Source of the DNA: Chloroflexota bacterium
Lineage (GTDB): Bacteria; Chloroflexota; Dehalococcoidia; Bin125
Direction: 5' to 3'
Assembly: GCA_028875225.1 (NCBI GenBank)
Contig: JAPPFB010000012.1
Span: 228,755-292,754 of the forward strand
DNA: 64,000 nt
Shown here: one piece after another, positions 20,143 to 28,615 of the stretch
Numbering within the stretch: position 1 is the stretch's first letter
Layout: the number at the start of each line of letters is the position of its first letter
Notes under the pieces: generated by a model
The model's database searches: none
Told to the model about the DNA's origin: nothing
What the model saw: only the letters and a program-made list of their open reading frames with translations
Made by a program: the position numbers and the translations under genes

Positions 20143-21561
20143 GTTCAGCTCCGCGTCGCTGGGTTGCCGACCTCCATAGCGGAAATTGCTGAACGCCCTC
20201 GAGATTCGTTTCGGCGTCGGACTGTGATAGGCGCGTTCGAGCGCGTCGGCAAACTGCAGCGGCGTCCGATGGACGGCCCGCGTCTGTCCTTTGGATTCGG
20301 CATGATTGAGCACATCGAAGTAGAGCTCTGCGATAGGCGCATCAGGAACGTGAACGTTCCGCTCCCGTCGGAACCGGTCGCGCAAGCCGCGCAAGGCGCC
20401 GAGCAGGTCACCAGCGACATCCGCTTCCGACCACAGCGATTCACGGACCTCCTCCAGCCGGGCCTCGCGCCTGGCGAATCGACGGAAGAGGTAGAAGGCC
20501 AGCACCGCGAAGACCAGCACCGCGCCAATCCCGCCAAACACCCGCGCCAGGACAATGCCCGGAGTCGCATCCGGCTCCGCTTCGACCGCTTCGCCGTCCT
20601 CCGGCGCTCCGCCGATTCCTTCGCCAAGCCGCTGGTTCTCCATGGGCGCCGGCTCGCCGATCCACTCCTTGGCCTGTTCGACCAACCAGAACAGCGGCCA
20701 GAGGATGTAGGTGATCGCCGTGATGATCGCCCTCATGGCCACGCCGAGCGCATCCAACACCGGCTCAACAACTCCGGATCCGGCGACCAGGCCCACGATG
20801 CCGGTCACCAACAACAGAAACAGTGCGACGCCGATCACCATCGCGACCAACGTGGCCGCCACGGAGGCGCCCGTTTGCGCCGCCCCCAGTCCCTGGATCT
20901 GGTCCGAGTTGGCAGCCGTCTTGAGGGCCACCGTGAGCAACCCGATCACGACCCAGAGGATCCCCAGTCCGCGGACATGGTCGACCACTCCTGCGTTGTC
21001 CGCCAACGCCAACGAAACCGCGATGATGACCAATCCCGATACGGCGTAGGCGGCAAACGGCCGCTCGACGAGATCAGCGTTCCCCAGCGCGACGCCGCGG
21101 AACCAGATCGGAATCAGCATGAAGGCGGCGAAGAGCTGGTCGATCTCGCCCGGCATCGTCGTCCCGTCGTCGAGCAACACGATTTCCCGCCAGACCGGAC
21201 TCGACGGACGGCCCAGCTCCAACAGCCAGGACATGTTCCAGATCCGGGCACTCTCCGACAGGTCGGCCGATCCGATGACCTGGAGGGCGAGCAGCGTGAT
21301 CAGCAGACCCCACCAGAAGCGCTGCTTCAACGAGAAATCCCGACCGCCCAACCAGCGCGAGACGAAGAAGCCCAGGCCGAGTGTCCCCGCGATCGCCCAG
21401 ATCGACAGCGTCTCTCCGGCGTCATAGGCGACCAGCCGAGGAATCAGCTTGGCCAGAATTATCAGGAGAATCGCCTCGCCGGCCAACAACGAAGCCGTAT
21501 AGACCAACTCGACCCGGCGACGCGGCGGCGACGCAGCGACCGCCAACTCGGCCACGCTCAT
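20098..21561 (-). CDS. Multi-pass membrane protein with C-terminal DUF4129
   Basis: A 487-residue integral membrane protein: roughly eight hydrophobic segments in residues 20-300, another near 335-355, then a cytoplasmic DUF4129 domain (RFRRERNVHVPDAPIAELYFDVL ... RTPLQFADAL). In MoxR operons this domain usually ends a TgpA-like transglutaminase; here no transglutaminase core (Cys-His-Asp) is visible, so it is a reduced version. It overlaps the DUF58 gene by 4 bp (ATGA) and the convergent comB by 45 bp. Confidence 0.88.
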   Translation of the reverse strand: MSVAELAVAASPPRRRVELVYTASLLAGEAILLIILAKLIPRLVAYDAGETLSIWAIAGTLGLGFFVSRWLGGRDFSLKQRFWWGLLITLLALQVIGSADLSESARIWNMSWLLELGRPSSPVWREIVLLDDGTTMPGEIDQLFAAFMLIPIWFRGVALGNADLVERPFAAYAVSGLVIIAVSLALADNAGVVDHVRGLGILWVVIGLLTVALKTAANSDQIQGLGAAQTGASVAATLVAMVIGVALFLLLVTGIVGLVAGSGVVEPVLDALGVAMRAIITAITYILWPLFWLVEQAKEWIGEPAPMENQRLGEGIGGAPEDGEAVEAEPDATPGIVLARVFGGIGAVLVFAVLAFYLFRRFARREARLEEVRESLWSEADVAGDLLGALRGLRDRFRRERNVHVPDAPIAELYFDVLNHAESKGQTRAVHRTPLQFADALERAYHSPTPKRISRAFSNFRYGGRQPSDAELNSMRQSWDSLKDGPT

Positions 21562-23096
21562 GACGGTCGCTCCGGTCGTGCCCAGGGACTGTGCGGATCG
21601 CGCGCCGCATGCGGCGGCGCCTCAGCCACCGCCACGGGACCATCGTTGACGTCCGACTCAATCGACGTAGGTTCTTCGCCGCCCACGAACGTCGGCAGAC
21701 TCACCTCTTCCGTCGGTTCCGCGGGTCGCCGACTGGCGTACAGGCGGTCGGTCCGCGCCCACGGCCCAGCTTCGCCGACGCGTTCGTAGTGCAGACCCTC
21801 CAGCGCGCTGCGGATGTCGTAGACGGGAGATTCGGCAAACGTTGCTGGCGGATCTTCGATGCCGACGTAGATCAAGCCAACCTGCGCGCCGTGCCGCTTG
21901 AGCCGGACCAGTGACGACTCCAACGCCGGGGTCAGCACCGCAGTGACCAGGGCCAGAGTTGAGCCGTATGTCAGCCGCTCCTCGCTCAACATCCGCTCAA
22001 TTCGCACCAGCGTGAACACGTCGGCCATGGCCAGCGCCTCGAGAATGCGGGTCATCTGTCCGGGAGCTCGCGACGGCGGCACCCGGATCGCCGTGTCGTG
22101 ACCCGGCCAGGTGCAGTTGGCCAGCAGCCCTACGGGCACGCGGTCCTGCGAGAAGTCGCTGGCCAGCGAGGCTGCCACCGAAACCGCCCGCTCGAAGATG
22201 TCGCCGAAGAAGCCCTGCCAGGCATGCGGCAGCGTCGAGACGTTGAGCGCGACCATCGCAATCAAGTCGCTGGACGGGTCATACACGCGCGACTGCAATG
22301 CCTGGCGCCGAGCCGTCGCCTTCCAGTCGACCTTCTTCAACGGATCGCCGGGCCGATAGTCACGGATCGTTTGCAATCGGGTTGGGTCTTCAAACAGCCG
22401 CTGTCCCCCCCGCCGCTCACCCTGCGGCCGCAGCTGCGGCAGCCCGAGGCGATCCAGCGCGATCACTTCCGGATACACCCAGAGCGTGTGCTCCGCGTCG
22501 TCGGTCCGCTCCCTCCGGTAGACGCCGAACAGGTCGCCCGACTTCAGGTCGACCCGGGCAAGCTGGAAGTGTCCGCGAGTGATCAGTGGAATCTGGAAAT
22601 CCCAGATCAGGCGCTCGTACCAGCGCAACGAAGTTGAGCGGACAACCACGCCTTCCTGCGGAGCCGATTCGTGCAACCTGCTGAATGGCTCGTTCGAAGG
22701 CTCGAGGATCTCCGGCAAGTTGATCCGCACCTGCAGTGCGGTCAGTGGCAGAATCTTGCGATTCTCAATTCGCAGGGTCAGACCCAGCGTCTCGCCGACG
22801 AAGGCATGACTCTGGGACACGTCAACCGAGCTCTCCAGCCGATGCAGCGCATAGCGAGTCCAGGCCCACGCGGCCCAACCGGCGACCAATACCGTCGCCG
22901 CCACCAGCGAAACAATGATCTCGCCTGTTGCGACGCCGAGCAGGACGACGAACACCGTCGCCGGAGCCCAGATTGCTCGAATGATCCGATTGTCGTGGCG
23001 GAAGCCCCAGTCGCCCGAGGCGACCTTCGCCTCACGCTCTTCCATCCGCCGCTGCGCTTCGAACTCGCCGAGCGCCCCGCCGCCCAGGATCGACAT
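21558..23096 (-). CDS. DUF58 domain membrane protein
   Basis: A 512-residue protein with two membrane helices near residues 40-85, a beta-rich middle region, and the DUF58 signature RDYRPGDPLKKVDWKATARRQ near residue 250. A von Willebrand A-like domain follows. DUF58 proteins are standard partners of MoxR ATPases and are thought to help metal insertion or assembly of protein complexes. A Pro/Asp-rich tail follows the domain. Sits 38 bp downstream of moxR. Confidence 0.93.
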   Translation of the reverse strand: MSILGGGALGEFEAQRRMEEREAKVASGDWGFRHDNRIIRAIWAPATVFVVLLGVATGEIIVSLVAATVLVAGWAAWAWTRYALHRLESSVDVSQSHAFVGETLGLTLRIENRKILPLTALQVRINLPEILEPSNEPFSRLHESAPQEGVVVRSTSLRWYERLIWDFQIPLITRGHFQLARVDLKSGDLFGVYRRERTDDAEHTLWVYPEVIALDRLGLPQLRPQGERRGGQRLFEDPTRLQTIRDYRPGDPLKKVDWKATARRQALQSRVYDPSSDLIAMVALNVSTLPHAWQGFFGDIFERAVSVAASLASDFSQDRVPVGLLANCTWPGHDTAIRVPPSRAPGQMTRILEALAMADVFTLVRIERMLSEERLTYGSTLALVTAVLTPALESSLVRLKRHGAQVGLIYVGIEDPPATFAESPVYDIRSALEGLHYERVGEAGPWARTDRLYASRRPAEPTEEVSLPTFVGGEEPTSIESDVNDGPVAVAEAPPHAARDPHSPWARPERPS

Positions 23097-23134
23097 GGCG
23101 GACCCTCCGGAATCGCTGGTCCGGCTATCTGGAG

Positions 23135-24118
23135 CTAGCCGCCGGCGGCGGCAGCATCGATTGGAACTGGAACGCGGCTCAGCATCTGCTCAAGCAGCGA
23201 TTCGGGCGTTGACGAGCGCAGCCGCGCGTCTGCCGACAGCATTAGTCGGTGCGGCAACACCACGCGCGCCATCTCTTGCACGTCGTCGGGCAAGACAAAA
23301 TCTCGACCTCGAATCGCAGCCAGTGCTCGCGTTGTGCGCAGCAAGGCCAGCGACGCCCGTGGCGACGCGCCGAGCTCGAATGCCTTCTCTTCGCGAGATG
23401 CCTGAACGATCGCCACGATGTACCCGCGCACGGCCTCGCTGACGCGAACCTGCTCCACGGTCTCAACCATCAGACGCAGTCGCTCCGACTCCACCACCGG
23501 CTCTAGCTCTTCAAGTGGCTGGGCCCGCTCAAAGCGCAACAGAATGGCGTCTTCCTCGGCCGCGTCGGGATAACCCATGCGCAACCTGAGCAGGAACCGG
23601 TCGAGCTGCGCCTCGGGCAAAGGGAATGTGCCTTCGAGCTCAACCGGGTTCTGTGTGGCAATCACGAGAAACGGACGCGGCATCGCCATCGTCTCGCCCT
23701 CGACCGTGAGTTGCCGCTCTTCCATCGCTTCGAGCAGCGCCGCCTGGGTACGCGGCGAGGCGCGGTTGATCTCGTCGGCCAGCACGAGCTGGGCCAGCAG
23801 CGGCCCCGCCCGAAACTCGAACTCGCCCGATTTCTGGTTGTAGATATTGACGCCCGTCACATCAGACGGCAGCAGGTCTGGCGTGAACTGGATCCGTCGG
23901 AACGAGCAGCCGATCGAGCGGGCGAACGATTTGGCCAGCATCGTCTTGCCCAGCCCTGGCACGTCGTCGAGCAGGATGTGACCCTCGGAGAGGATCGCGG
24001 CCAGCGTGTAGTCGAGCACCTGCTCGCGCCCAACGATCACGCGGCCGACGTTCTCGCGCACTCGGGCGGCCATCTCCGCGACGTCAGAGAGCGTGGGGGA
24101 GGAAAGGGAAGTTGTCAT
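23135..24118 (-). CDS. MoxR-family AAA+ ATPase
   Basis: Cytoplasmic chaperone-type ATPase of 327 residues. Order of motifs: GREQVLDYTLAAILSEGHILLDDVPGLGKT (Walker A GLGKT), LVLADEINRASPRTQAALLEAMEE (Walker B plus MoxR signature), sensor 1 in VIATQNPVE, then PEAQLDRFLLRL. The open frame continues much further upstream, but that part is antisense to cinA; ATG at 24118 gives the normal MoxR length. Heads a moxR-DUF58-DUF4129 operon and diverges from cinA. Confidence 0.96.
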   Translation of the reverse strand: MTTSLSSPTLSDVAEMAARVRENVGRVIVGREQVLDYTLAAILSEGHILLDDVPGLGKTMLAKSFARSIGCSFRRIQFTPDLLPSDVTGVNIYNQKSGEFEFRAGPLLAQLVLADEINRASPRTQAALLEAMEERQLTVEGETMAMPRPFLVIATQNPVELEGTFPLPEAQLDRFLLRLRMGYPDAAEEDAILLRFERAQPLEELEPVVESERLRLMVETVEQVRVSEAVRGYIVAIVQASREEKAFELGASPRASLALLRTTRALAAIRGRDFVLPDDVQEMARVVLPHRLMLSADARLRSSTPESLLEQMLSRVPVPIDAAAAGG

Positions 24119-24159
24119 GGGCCACAAGGCTATCAGCAGGTCCGCGTCTGACGATTTGC

Positions 24160-24192
24160 GGAGGTATGAGGGAGGTATGAGGGAAGTTTGAG
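24160..24192. promoter_or_regulatory. Three 11-bp direct repeats in the moxR/cinA divergent promoter region
   Basis: GGAGGTATGAG occurs twice exactly (24160-24170, 24171-24181), followed by GGAAGTTTGAG (24182-24192). Eleven-base spacing places the copies on nearly the same face of the helix, as expected for an array of binding sites. Whether a protein binds here is not known; slippage of a simple sequence is the alternative. Confidence 0.4.
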
Positions 24193-24241
24193 GGAGGGCG
24201 TTTAACATCGGACTGACGACACACAGCGAGGGGAGCGCGAC

Positions 24242-25507
24242 ATGCGCGCGGAAATCATCAGCATCGGCACCGAAATCCTGATGGGCGAGATCCTCGACAC
24301 CAACGCCAACTACATGGCCCAGCGACTCCCCGCGATGGGCATCGACCTCTTCTTCATGCACCAGATCGGCGACAACAAGGAGCGGTTGGTCGAGCTGATT
24401 CAGACCGCGAGAAGCCGATCCGATGTCGTCATTCTCACGGGAGGATTGGGTCCGACCGAGGACGACATCACCCGCGACGCGATCGCCGAGTCGGTCGGCG
24501 AGGAGCCGTACGTCGTTCCGGAGCTCGAAGCCCACCTGCGCAACTTCTTCGAACGCCGCGGCGGCCGCATGCCCGAGCAGAACGTCAAGCAGGCCACGAT
24601 CATCCCTTCGGGTGAGTCCATCCCCAACCCGCGCGGGACCGCGCCAGGCTGGTGGGTCGAGAAGGACGGCGCCATCATCATTGCGATGCCCGGACCGCCG
24701 GCCGAAATGACCGGCATGTGGGAGAACGACATCGCCCCACGGCTGACGGCCCGGTCCGACGGAGGCGTGCTCATCTCCCGCACGCTCAAGACCACCGGCC
24801 TGGGCGAGTCGATGCTGGACGAACTGCTCGGCGACCTGCGCCACGCCGAAGATCCGACCGTCGGCGTCTACCACAAGGCCGACGGCGTCCACGTGCGCCT
24901 CGCATCGAAGGCGATGTATGAAGACATCGCCCGCGATCGAATCGCCCCCGTCGAGCAGGAGATCCGCTCCATGCTGGGCGACGCGATCTGGGGCTCCGAC
25001 GAAGACACCTTCCAGGAAGCGGTTGCCGGGCTGCTCAAGGAGCGTGGCATGTCGATCGCCGTGATGGAGTCGTGCACCGGCGGACTGCTCGCCAGCACGA
25101 TCACCGACGTCCCCGGCGCCAGCGGCTACTTCCGCGGTGGACTCGTCACCTACACGGCGGAGGCCAAGATCCAGTACGGCGTCGACGCGTCGATCATTGA
25201 CGAGCACGGCGTCGTCTCCAACGAGACCGCTGCCGCCATGGCCGGCGCCGTGCGCCGCCAGTTCGACGCCGACATCGGCGTCGGCATCACCGGCGTCGCC
25301 GGTCCCGAGCCGCACGGCGGCCAGCCAGTCGGCGCCGTCTGCCTCGGTATCGAGACCCAGGATGAGAGCTACGCCACCGGCTACACCTTCGCCCAGACGC
25401 GCGCCGCCATCAAAGCCCGCGCCGTGACCTCCGCCCTCACCCTTATCCGACGAGCCACCCTCGGCGAACTCATGACCGGCTCCTCAGGCGTCTACCGCCG
25501 GTTATAG
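24242..25507 (+). CDS. cinA: CinA-family protein (nicotinamide-nucleotide amidase)
   Basis: Full-length two-domain CinA (421 residues). The N-terminal MoCF/COG1058 domain (1-170; IISIGTEILMGEILDTNANY, VVILTGGLGPTEDD) is associated with ADP-ribose pyrophosphatase activity. The C-terminal PncC domain (about 255-415; VMESCTGGLLASTITDVPGAS, GITGVAGPEP) deamidates NMN for NAD recycling. ATG at 24242 is preceded by GAGGGGAGCG. Divergent from moxR. Confidence 0.96.
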   Translation: MRAEIISIGTEILMGEILDTNANYMAQRLPAMGIDLFFMHQIGDNKERLVELIQTARSRSDVVILTGGLGPTEDDITRDAIAESVGEEPYVVPELEAHLRNFFERRGGRMPEQNVKQATIIPSGESIPNPRGTAPGWWVEKDGAIIIAMPGPPAEMTGMWENDIAPRLTARSDGGVLISRTLKTTGLGESMLDELLGDLRHAEDPTVGVYHKADGVHVRLASKAMYEDIARDRIAPVEQEIRSMLGDAIWGSDEDTFQEAVAGLLKERGMSIAVMESCTGGLLASTITDVPGASGYFRGGLVTYTAEAKIQYGVDASIIDEHGVVSNETAAAMAGAVRRQFDADIGVGITGVAGPEPHGGQPVGAVCLGIETQDESYATGYTFAQTRAAIKARAVTSALTLIRRATLGELMTGSSGVYRRL

Positions 25508-25656
25508 GTCGTTTGTCTTGGATCTCGAACAGCTAGCCAAGAGCTTTCCGACGGGAACCGGAGGCGCGGCGCTCCGGGCTGCTGCTTGGCATCTGCAAAC
25601 GATCTTGTTGGCAATCGGTGGAACGGACAGCAAGGTGAAGTTCCTTACCGCCCTCA

Positions 25657-26022
25657 ATGCAGCCGGCTTTGAGCGCACTCGTCGGCATCGTCATCACCTC
25701 TTCACCGGCGCTGTGGTTGTCTGTACTCGGATTCGCGACCTTGGGTCTGTGCGTCGTAATCGGTCTTGGAAGACTTTGGGCTGCCGAAGTGCCTCAGTTC
25801 CCAAGCCCGGATCAGGTATGGGAAGCATCGACCCGCGTCGGTGAAGGAGCCGACTGGCTGCAATGGCAGCTCTTCTTGGTAGTCCGCGGGGCAGTGGGTC
25901 AAGCCGACGACTGGCTGAAACGCAGCACGCTGACCATGAGGGTCACGCTTGCGCTCACGCCGATGTCGTTGGCCTTGGTCGTAGCTGCGGCGCTGACCGC
26001 GATTCAAAAGACAACCGCCTAG
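25657..26022 (+). CDS. Small hypothetical membrane protein, possibly frameshifted
   Basis: A 121-residue frame with one long hydrophobic segment at about residues 6-40 and a second at about 98-117, separated by a soluble middle containing FPSPDQVWEASTR. No family recognised. An open frame in a different register from TTG 25518 encodes MDLEQLAKSFPTG and continues to about 25670, just where this protein's hydrophobic part begins. A single-base frameshift could therefore have split one gene of about 165 residues. Ends overlapping by 4 bp a small convergent gene. Confidence 0.45.
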   Translation: MQPALSALVGIVITSSPALWLSVLGFATLGLCVVIGLGRLWAAEVPQFPSPDQVWEASTRVGEGADWLQWQLFLVVRGAVGQADDWLKRSTLTMRVTLALTPMSLALVVAAALTAIQKTTA

Positions 26023-26159
26023 AGAATGGTGCGGCCGGGTTTCGGGTAAGGAGGGAGCTTTGCTCTATCCTCCGCCCACTGCTGCTTCATCTTGTTCGTC
26101 GGACGACCCAGCCAGTACCACAGCACCACTTCAACCGCGTTCTTCAACCAGGCCTTCAT
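26019..26159 (-). CDS. 46-residue small basic protein
   Basis: Short frame with a strong ribosome site: GGAGGACGAG ends directly before the ATG at 26159. The product begins MKAWLKNAVEVVLWYWLGRP and is Trp-rich at the N-terminus (an amphipathic or short membrane helix) and Lys/Pro-rich at the C-terminus. It starts 15 bp after the stop of the metallo-beta-lactamase-fold gene on the same strand, so it probably is the last cistron of that operon. No family recognised. Confidence 0.55.
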   Translation of the reverse strand: MKAWLKNAVEVVLWYWLGRPTNKMKQQWAEDRAKLPPYPKPGRTIL

Positions 26160-26174
26160 CTCGTCCTCCGATAC

Positions 26175-27221
26175 TCAGGATAACCGAATCTGCAGCAGGC
26201 CATCCGCCTCAACCTCCACGGCCTCACCGCGGACTACGAGCGCGTCGATGTGACCCGTCACCTCCGCCATCGCCTGCCACAACCGACGATCCGGCAGCCG
26301 TTTGAACATCGTCGTCAGCAACTCGTAGGGCGTCATTGGACCGTCAGCCAGCATCTCCCGTAACTGCCCTTGCCGCTTCCGATGGTGCCGCCGGACCCGC
26401 TCAATCTCTTCCGCTACCTCGTCCGAAGGCTCGCGGTGCCCCGGGTACAAGTGCTGGACGTTGAGCGCCTCGATCCGATCAAGGGAATCGGCGAACGCAG
26501 GAAGGCTGCGAAACCGCTCTGGCGGCTCCACCGAGATATCCCAGTGCCATCCGGGATTGGAGTTCAGGCCCGGAATGATCTGATCGCCGCTGAACAGGGC
26601 GCCCGTCTCTGGCTCAAGGAACACGCAGTTGCCGGGCGTGTGCCCCGGCGCCGAGACCAGCACCACCCGCCGGTCGCCCAGCCTGATCTCGGACCCATCC
26701 GCCAACTCTTCGTCGGCCCGGAACGGCGTACCCCGGATCAGGCCAGGCCAACGCTCACGGCGCACGCCGCCGCCGGTGTTGTCGCCCGACCGGAATGCCT
26801 GTCGCATCCGTTCGCGGGACTCTATGAACCCGGCAATTCGCTCCTCCGGCACACCGACGTGCCGCATGTGATCGAAGACGTACTGCGTCTGATAGCCAAT
26901 GATGTTGCGCCCGTGCAGGAACGACTGCGCCTCCAGTTGGGAAGCCACAACCGGCACACCTTCGGCTTGCCAGCGGAAGGCGAGCCCGCAATGGTCGATG
27001 TGAGCGTGCGTAATCGCGACGCATTTGACGTCACCGATATGCAGACCGGCCGCGTCGAGTTGGGCCGCCAACGCATCCCACGCGCCGTCGTAGTCCGGCC
27101 CGGCGTCAATCATGATTACGCCGTCCGTTGTCGGCAAGGCATACGCCCAGTTGTCCCCCAGCGCAATCGGCAGAACGCCGTGCTCGGTGATCATTGAATC
27201 TCGATTGCCAGGCTCGGGCAC
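26175..27221 (-). CDS. Metallo-beta-lactamase-fold hydrolase
   Basis: A 348-residue hydrolase. The metal motif is THAHIDHCG, further metal ligands lie in SAPGHTPGN and LYPGHRE, and the strand IMIDAGPDYD precedes them. A C-terminal winged-helix-like extension (after about 265, RRHHRKRQGQLREML...TPYELLTTMF) is the kind found in LACTB2-like members. Start could be GTG 27221, 3 bp after the upstream stop, or ATG 27194. The upstream neighbour is an LLM oxidoreductase, the same pairing as at 29899-31852. Confidence 0.9.
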   Translation of the reverse strand: MPEPGNRDSMITEHGVLPIALGDNWAYALPTTDGVIMIDAGPDYDGAWDALAAQLDAAGLHIGDVKCVAITHAHIDHCGLAFRWQAEGVPVVASQLEAQSFLHGRNIIGYQTQYVFDHMRHVGVPEERIAGFIESRERMRQAFRSGDNTGGGVRRERWPGLIRGTPFRADEELADGSEIRLGDRRVVLVSAPGHTPGNCVFLEPETGALFSGDQIIPGLNSNPGWHWDISVEPPERFRSLPAFADSLDRIEALNVQHLYPGHREPSDEVAEEIERVRRHHRKRQGQLREMLADGPMTPYELLTTMFKRLPDRRLWQAMAEVTGHIDALVVRGEAVEVEADGLLQIRLS

Positions 27222-27224
27222 GGC

Positions 27225-28151
27225 CTAGTCGTCCTGGCCCGTCTCGGCCCGGATGGCGTCGTGGAGCACGCCGAGCTGCTCGATCATCGCGTCGATCGAG
27301 CGGGCGCCTGCGACGAACACTCCGGTCACGTTGACGGCCGCCCAGCCGAAGCCGGCCTCCTGTGCGGCGGCCGCGGTCGCAGCGACGTCAGCAGTCCGCG
27401 CCCAATACTCGCGGGTAGAGGGATCGCCAGCCCGCGGCGGCGTTGCCAACTGGCACTGGAAGCCGAGCGCGTCGGGGTCGCGGCCCGCCTCCTCTGCCTC
27501 ACGCTTCACTTCGGCAATCGCCTCGGCTCCCTGTGAGCCCAGCATGCCCGAGGCCATCCAACCGTCGCCGACCCGACCGGCCCGCCGCAGCGCCGCCTTG
27601 GAGCCTCCGCCGATCCACAGCGGGATCCCACCGCCCTGAGGCGGCTTCGGTTCCATCGCCATCGATTCGGCGCTGAAGTGATCGCCGGCAAACTCGATCG
27701 TCTCGTCGCGCCAGCACGCCTGCATCAACGCAATTGCCTCGTCCATCGCCCGTCCGCGCGTGTGGAAGTCCATGCCCAACGCGTCGTACTCCGACTCCTG
27801 CCAGCCCACGCCCACCCCGACCCGCAGCCGTCCGCCCGACAATGTGTCGATCGTGCTGAACTGCTTGGCTGCCAACACGGGCTGACGCTGCGGCAGCACC
27901 AGGACCTCGGTGCCCAGTCCGACGCGCTCGGTCACGGCGGCGATGTAGCCCAGCGTGACCAACGCCTCCAACAGAGGCATCGTCGCCGGATACGGCGCTG
28001 GTTCCCGGCCTTCAATCGGATATCCGTTGATGACGTGGTCGAAAATGTCAATCTCGTCGTAGCCCATCTCCTCGATCGCTACCGCCAACCGAGCGATTTC
28101 GGCGGGACCGTCACGATGGACGACAGAAGGAAACTCAACAGTCAACTTCAT
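27225..28151 (-). CDS. LLM-class (luciferase-like) F420/FMN-dependent oxidoreductase
   Basis: Bacterial-luciferase-like TIM barrel of 308 residues. KLTVEFPSVV opens the barrel; LSGGRLRVGVGVGWQESEYDALG and PLWIGGGSKAALRRAGRVGDGW are classic LLM/F420-dependent segments. Likely an F420- or FMN-using reductase or monooxygenase; cofactor choice is not provable here. ATG 28151 is chosen because GAGGAG lies eight bases upstream. Followed directly by the metallo-beta-lactamase-fold gene. Confidence 0.92.
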   Translation of the reverse strand: MKLTVEFPSVVHRDGPAEIARLAVAIEEMGYDEIDIFDHVINGYPIEGREPAPYPATMPLLEALVTLGYIAAVTERVGLGTEVLVLPQRQPVLAAKQFSTIDTLSGGRLRVGVGVGWQESEYDALGMDFHTRGRAMDEAIALMQACWRDETIEFAGDHFSAESMAMEPKPPQGGGIPLWIGGGSKAALRRAGRVGDGWMASGMLGSQGAEAIAEVKREAEEAGRDPDALGFQCQLATPPRAGDPSTREYWARTADVAATAAAAQEAGFGWAAVNVTGVFVAGARSIDAMIEQLGVLHDAIRAETGQDD

Positions 28152-28247
28152 GGACGATGCTCCTCGATTCACGCGTCGAGTACGGCGATTATGCTAACCG
28201 TGACGACCAGTCATCCAGAGCAGACAGCTTGAGCATCGGAGAGCGCC

Positions 28248-28451
28248 ATGGCGGAAATCACGATCAACGCAAACGGACCGATTCTGATCTCGACCGAGGA
28301 TCTGACCCTCAAGGCGAATGACGGATCCGTCATTCCCAATCCCAAAGGCACGATGGTCGCCCTCTGTCGCTGCGGACAGTCTGACATGAAGCCGTTCTGC
28401 GACGGCTCGCACAAATCCTGCGGCTTCGAACACAACCCCTCAACGGCATAA
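28248..28451 (+). CDS. CDGSH iron-sulfur domain protein
   Basis: A 67-residue protein with the complete [2Fe-2S] site CRCGQSDMKPFCDGSH (three Cys and one His, pattern C-x-C-x8-CDGSH). MitoNEET-type clusters are redox- and pH-labile and can be transferred. No membrane anchor, so soluble. A GGAG site precedes ATG 28248. It diverges from the LLM gene; the 97-bp gap is the likely shared promoter region. Confidence 0.95.
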   Translation: MAEITINANGPILISTEDLTLKANDGSVIPNPKGTMVALCRCGQSDMKPFCDGSHKSCGFEHNPSTA

Positions 28452-28493
28452 CGCTCGAGGACTCACCCATCCGGCAGGGTTCGAACCAGTAGG

Positions 28494-28514
28494 GGCGACC
28501 CTCGTGGTCGCCCT
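28494..28514. repeat. Palindrome GGGCGACC-CTCGT-GGTCGCCC
   Basis: Perfect 8-bp stem with a 5-base loop in the 164-bp gap between the CDGSH and MscS genes. It could act as a transcript end for the CDGSH gene, but no T-run follows. It has the look of a mobile intergenic palindrome; a second copy was not found in this window. Confidence 0.5.
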
Positions 28515-28615
28515 GTTCGTATGTCGGCACGCGTTGTTTCTCGCGGGGTGCCGCCGGTATCGCCCTACGCTGTGAGCTGACGATCTTATTCACCGCCGAC
28601 ACCCTGGAATCTGCC

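Noticed and set aside
20164-21789. 541-residue plus-strand open frame
   Set aside because: Antisense to the DUF4129 gene; Arg/Gln/Asp-rich composition without motifs.
24119-25315. Long N-terminal extension of the MoxR frame
   Set aside because: That part is antisense to cinA; ATG 24118 gives the normal family length.
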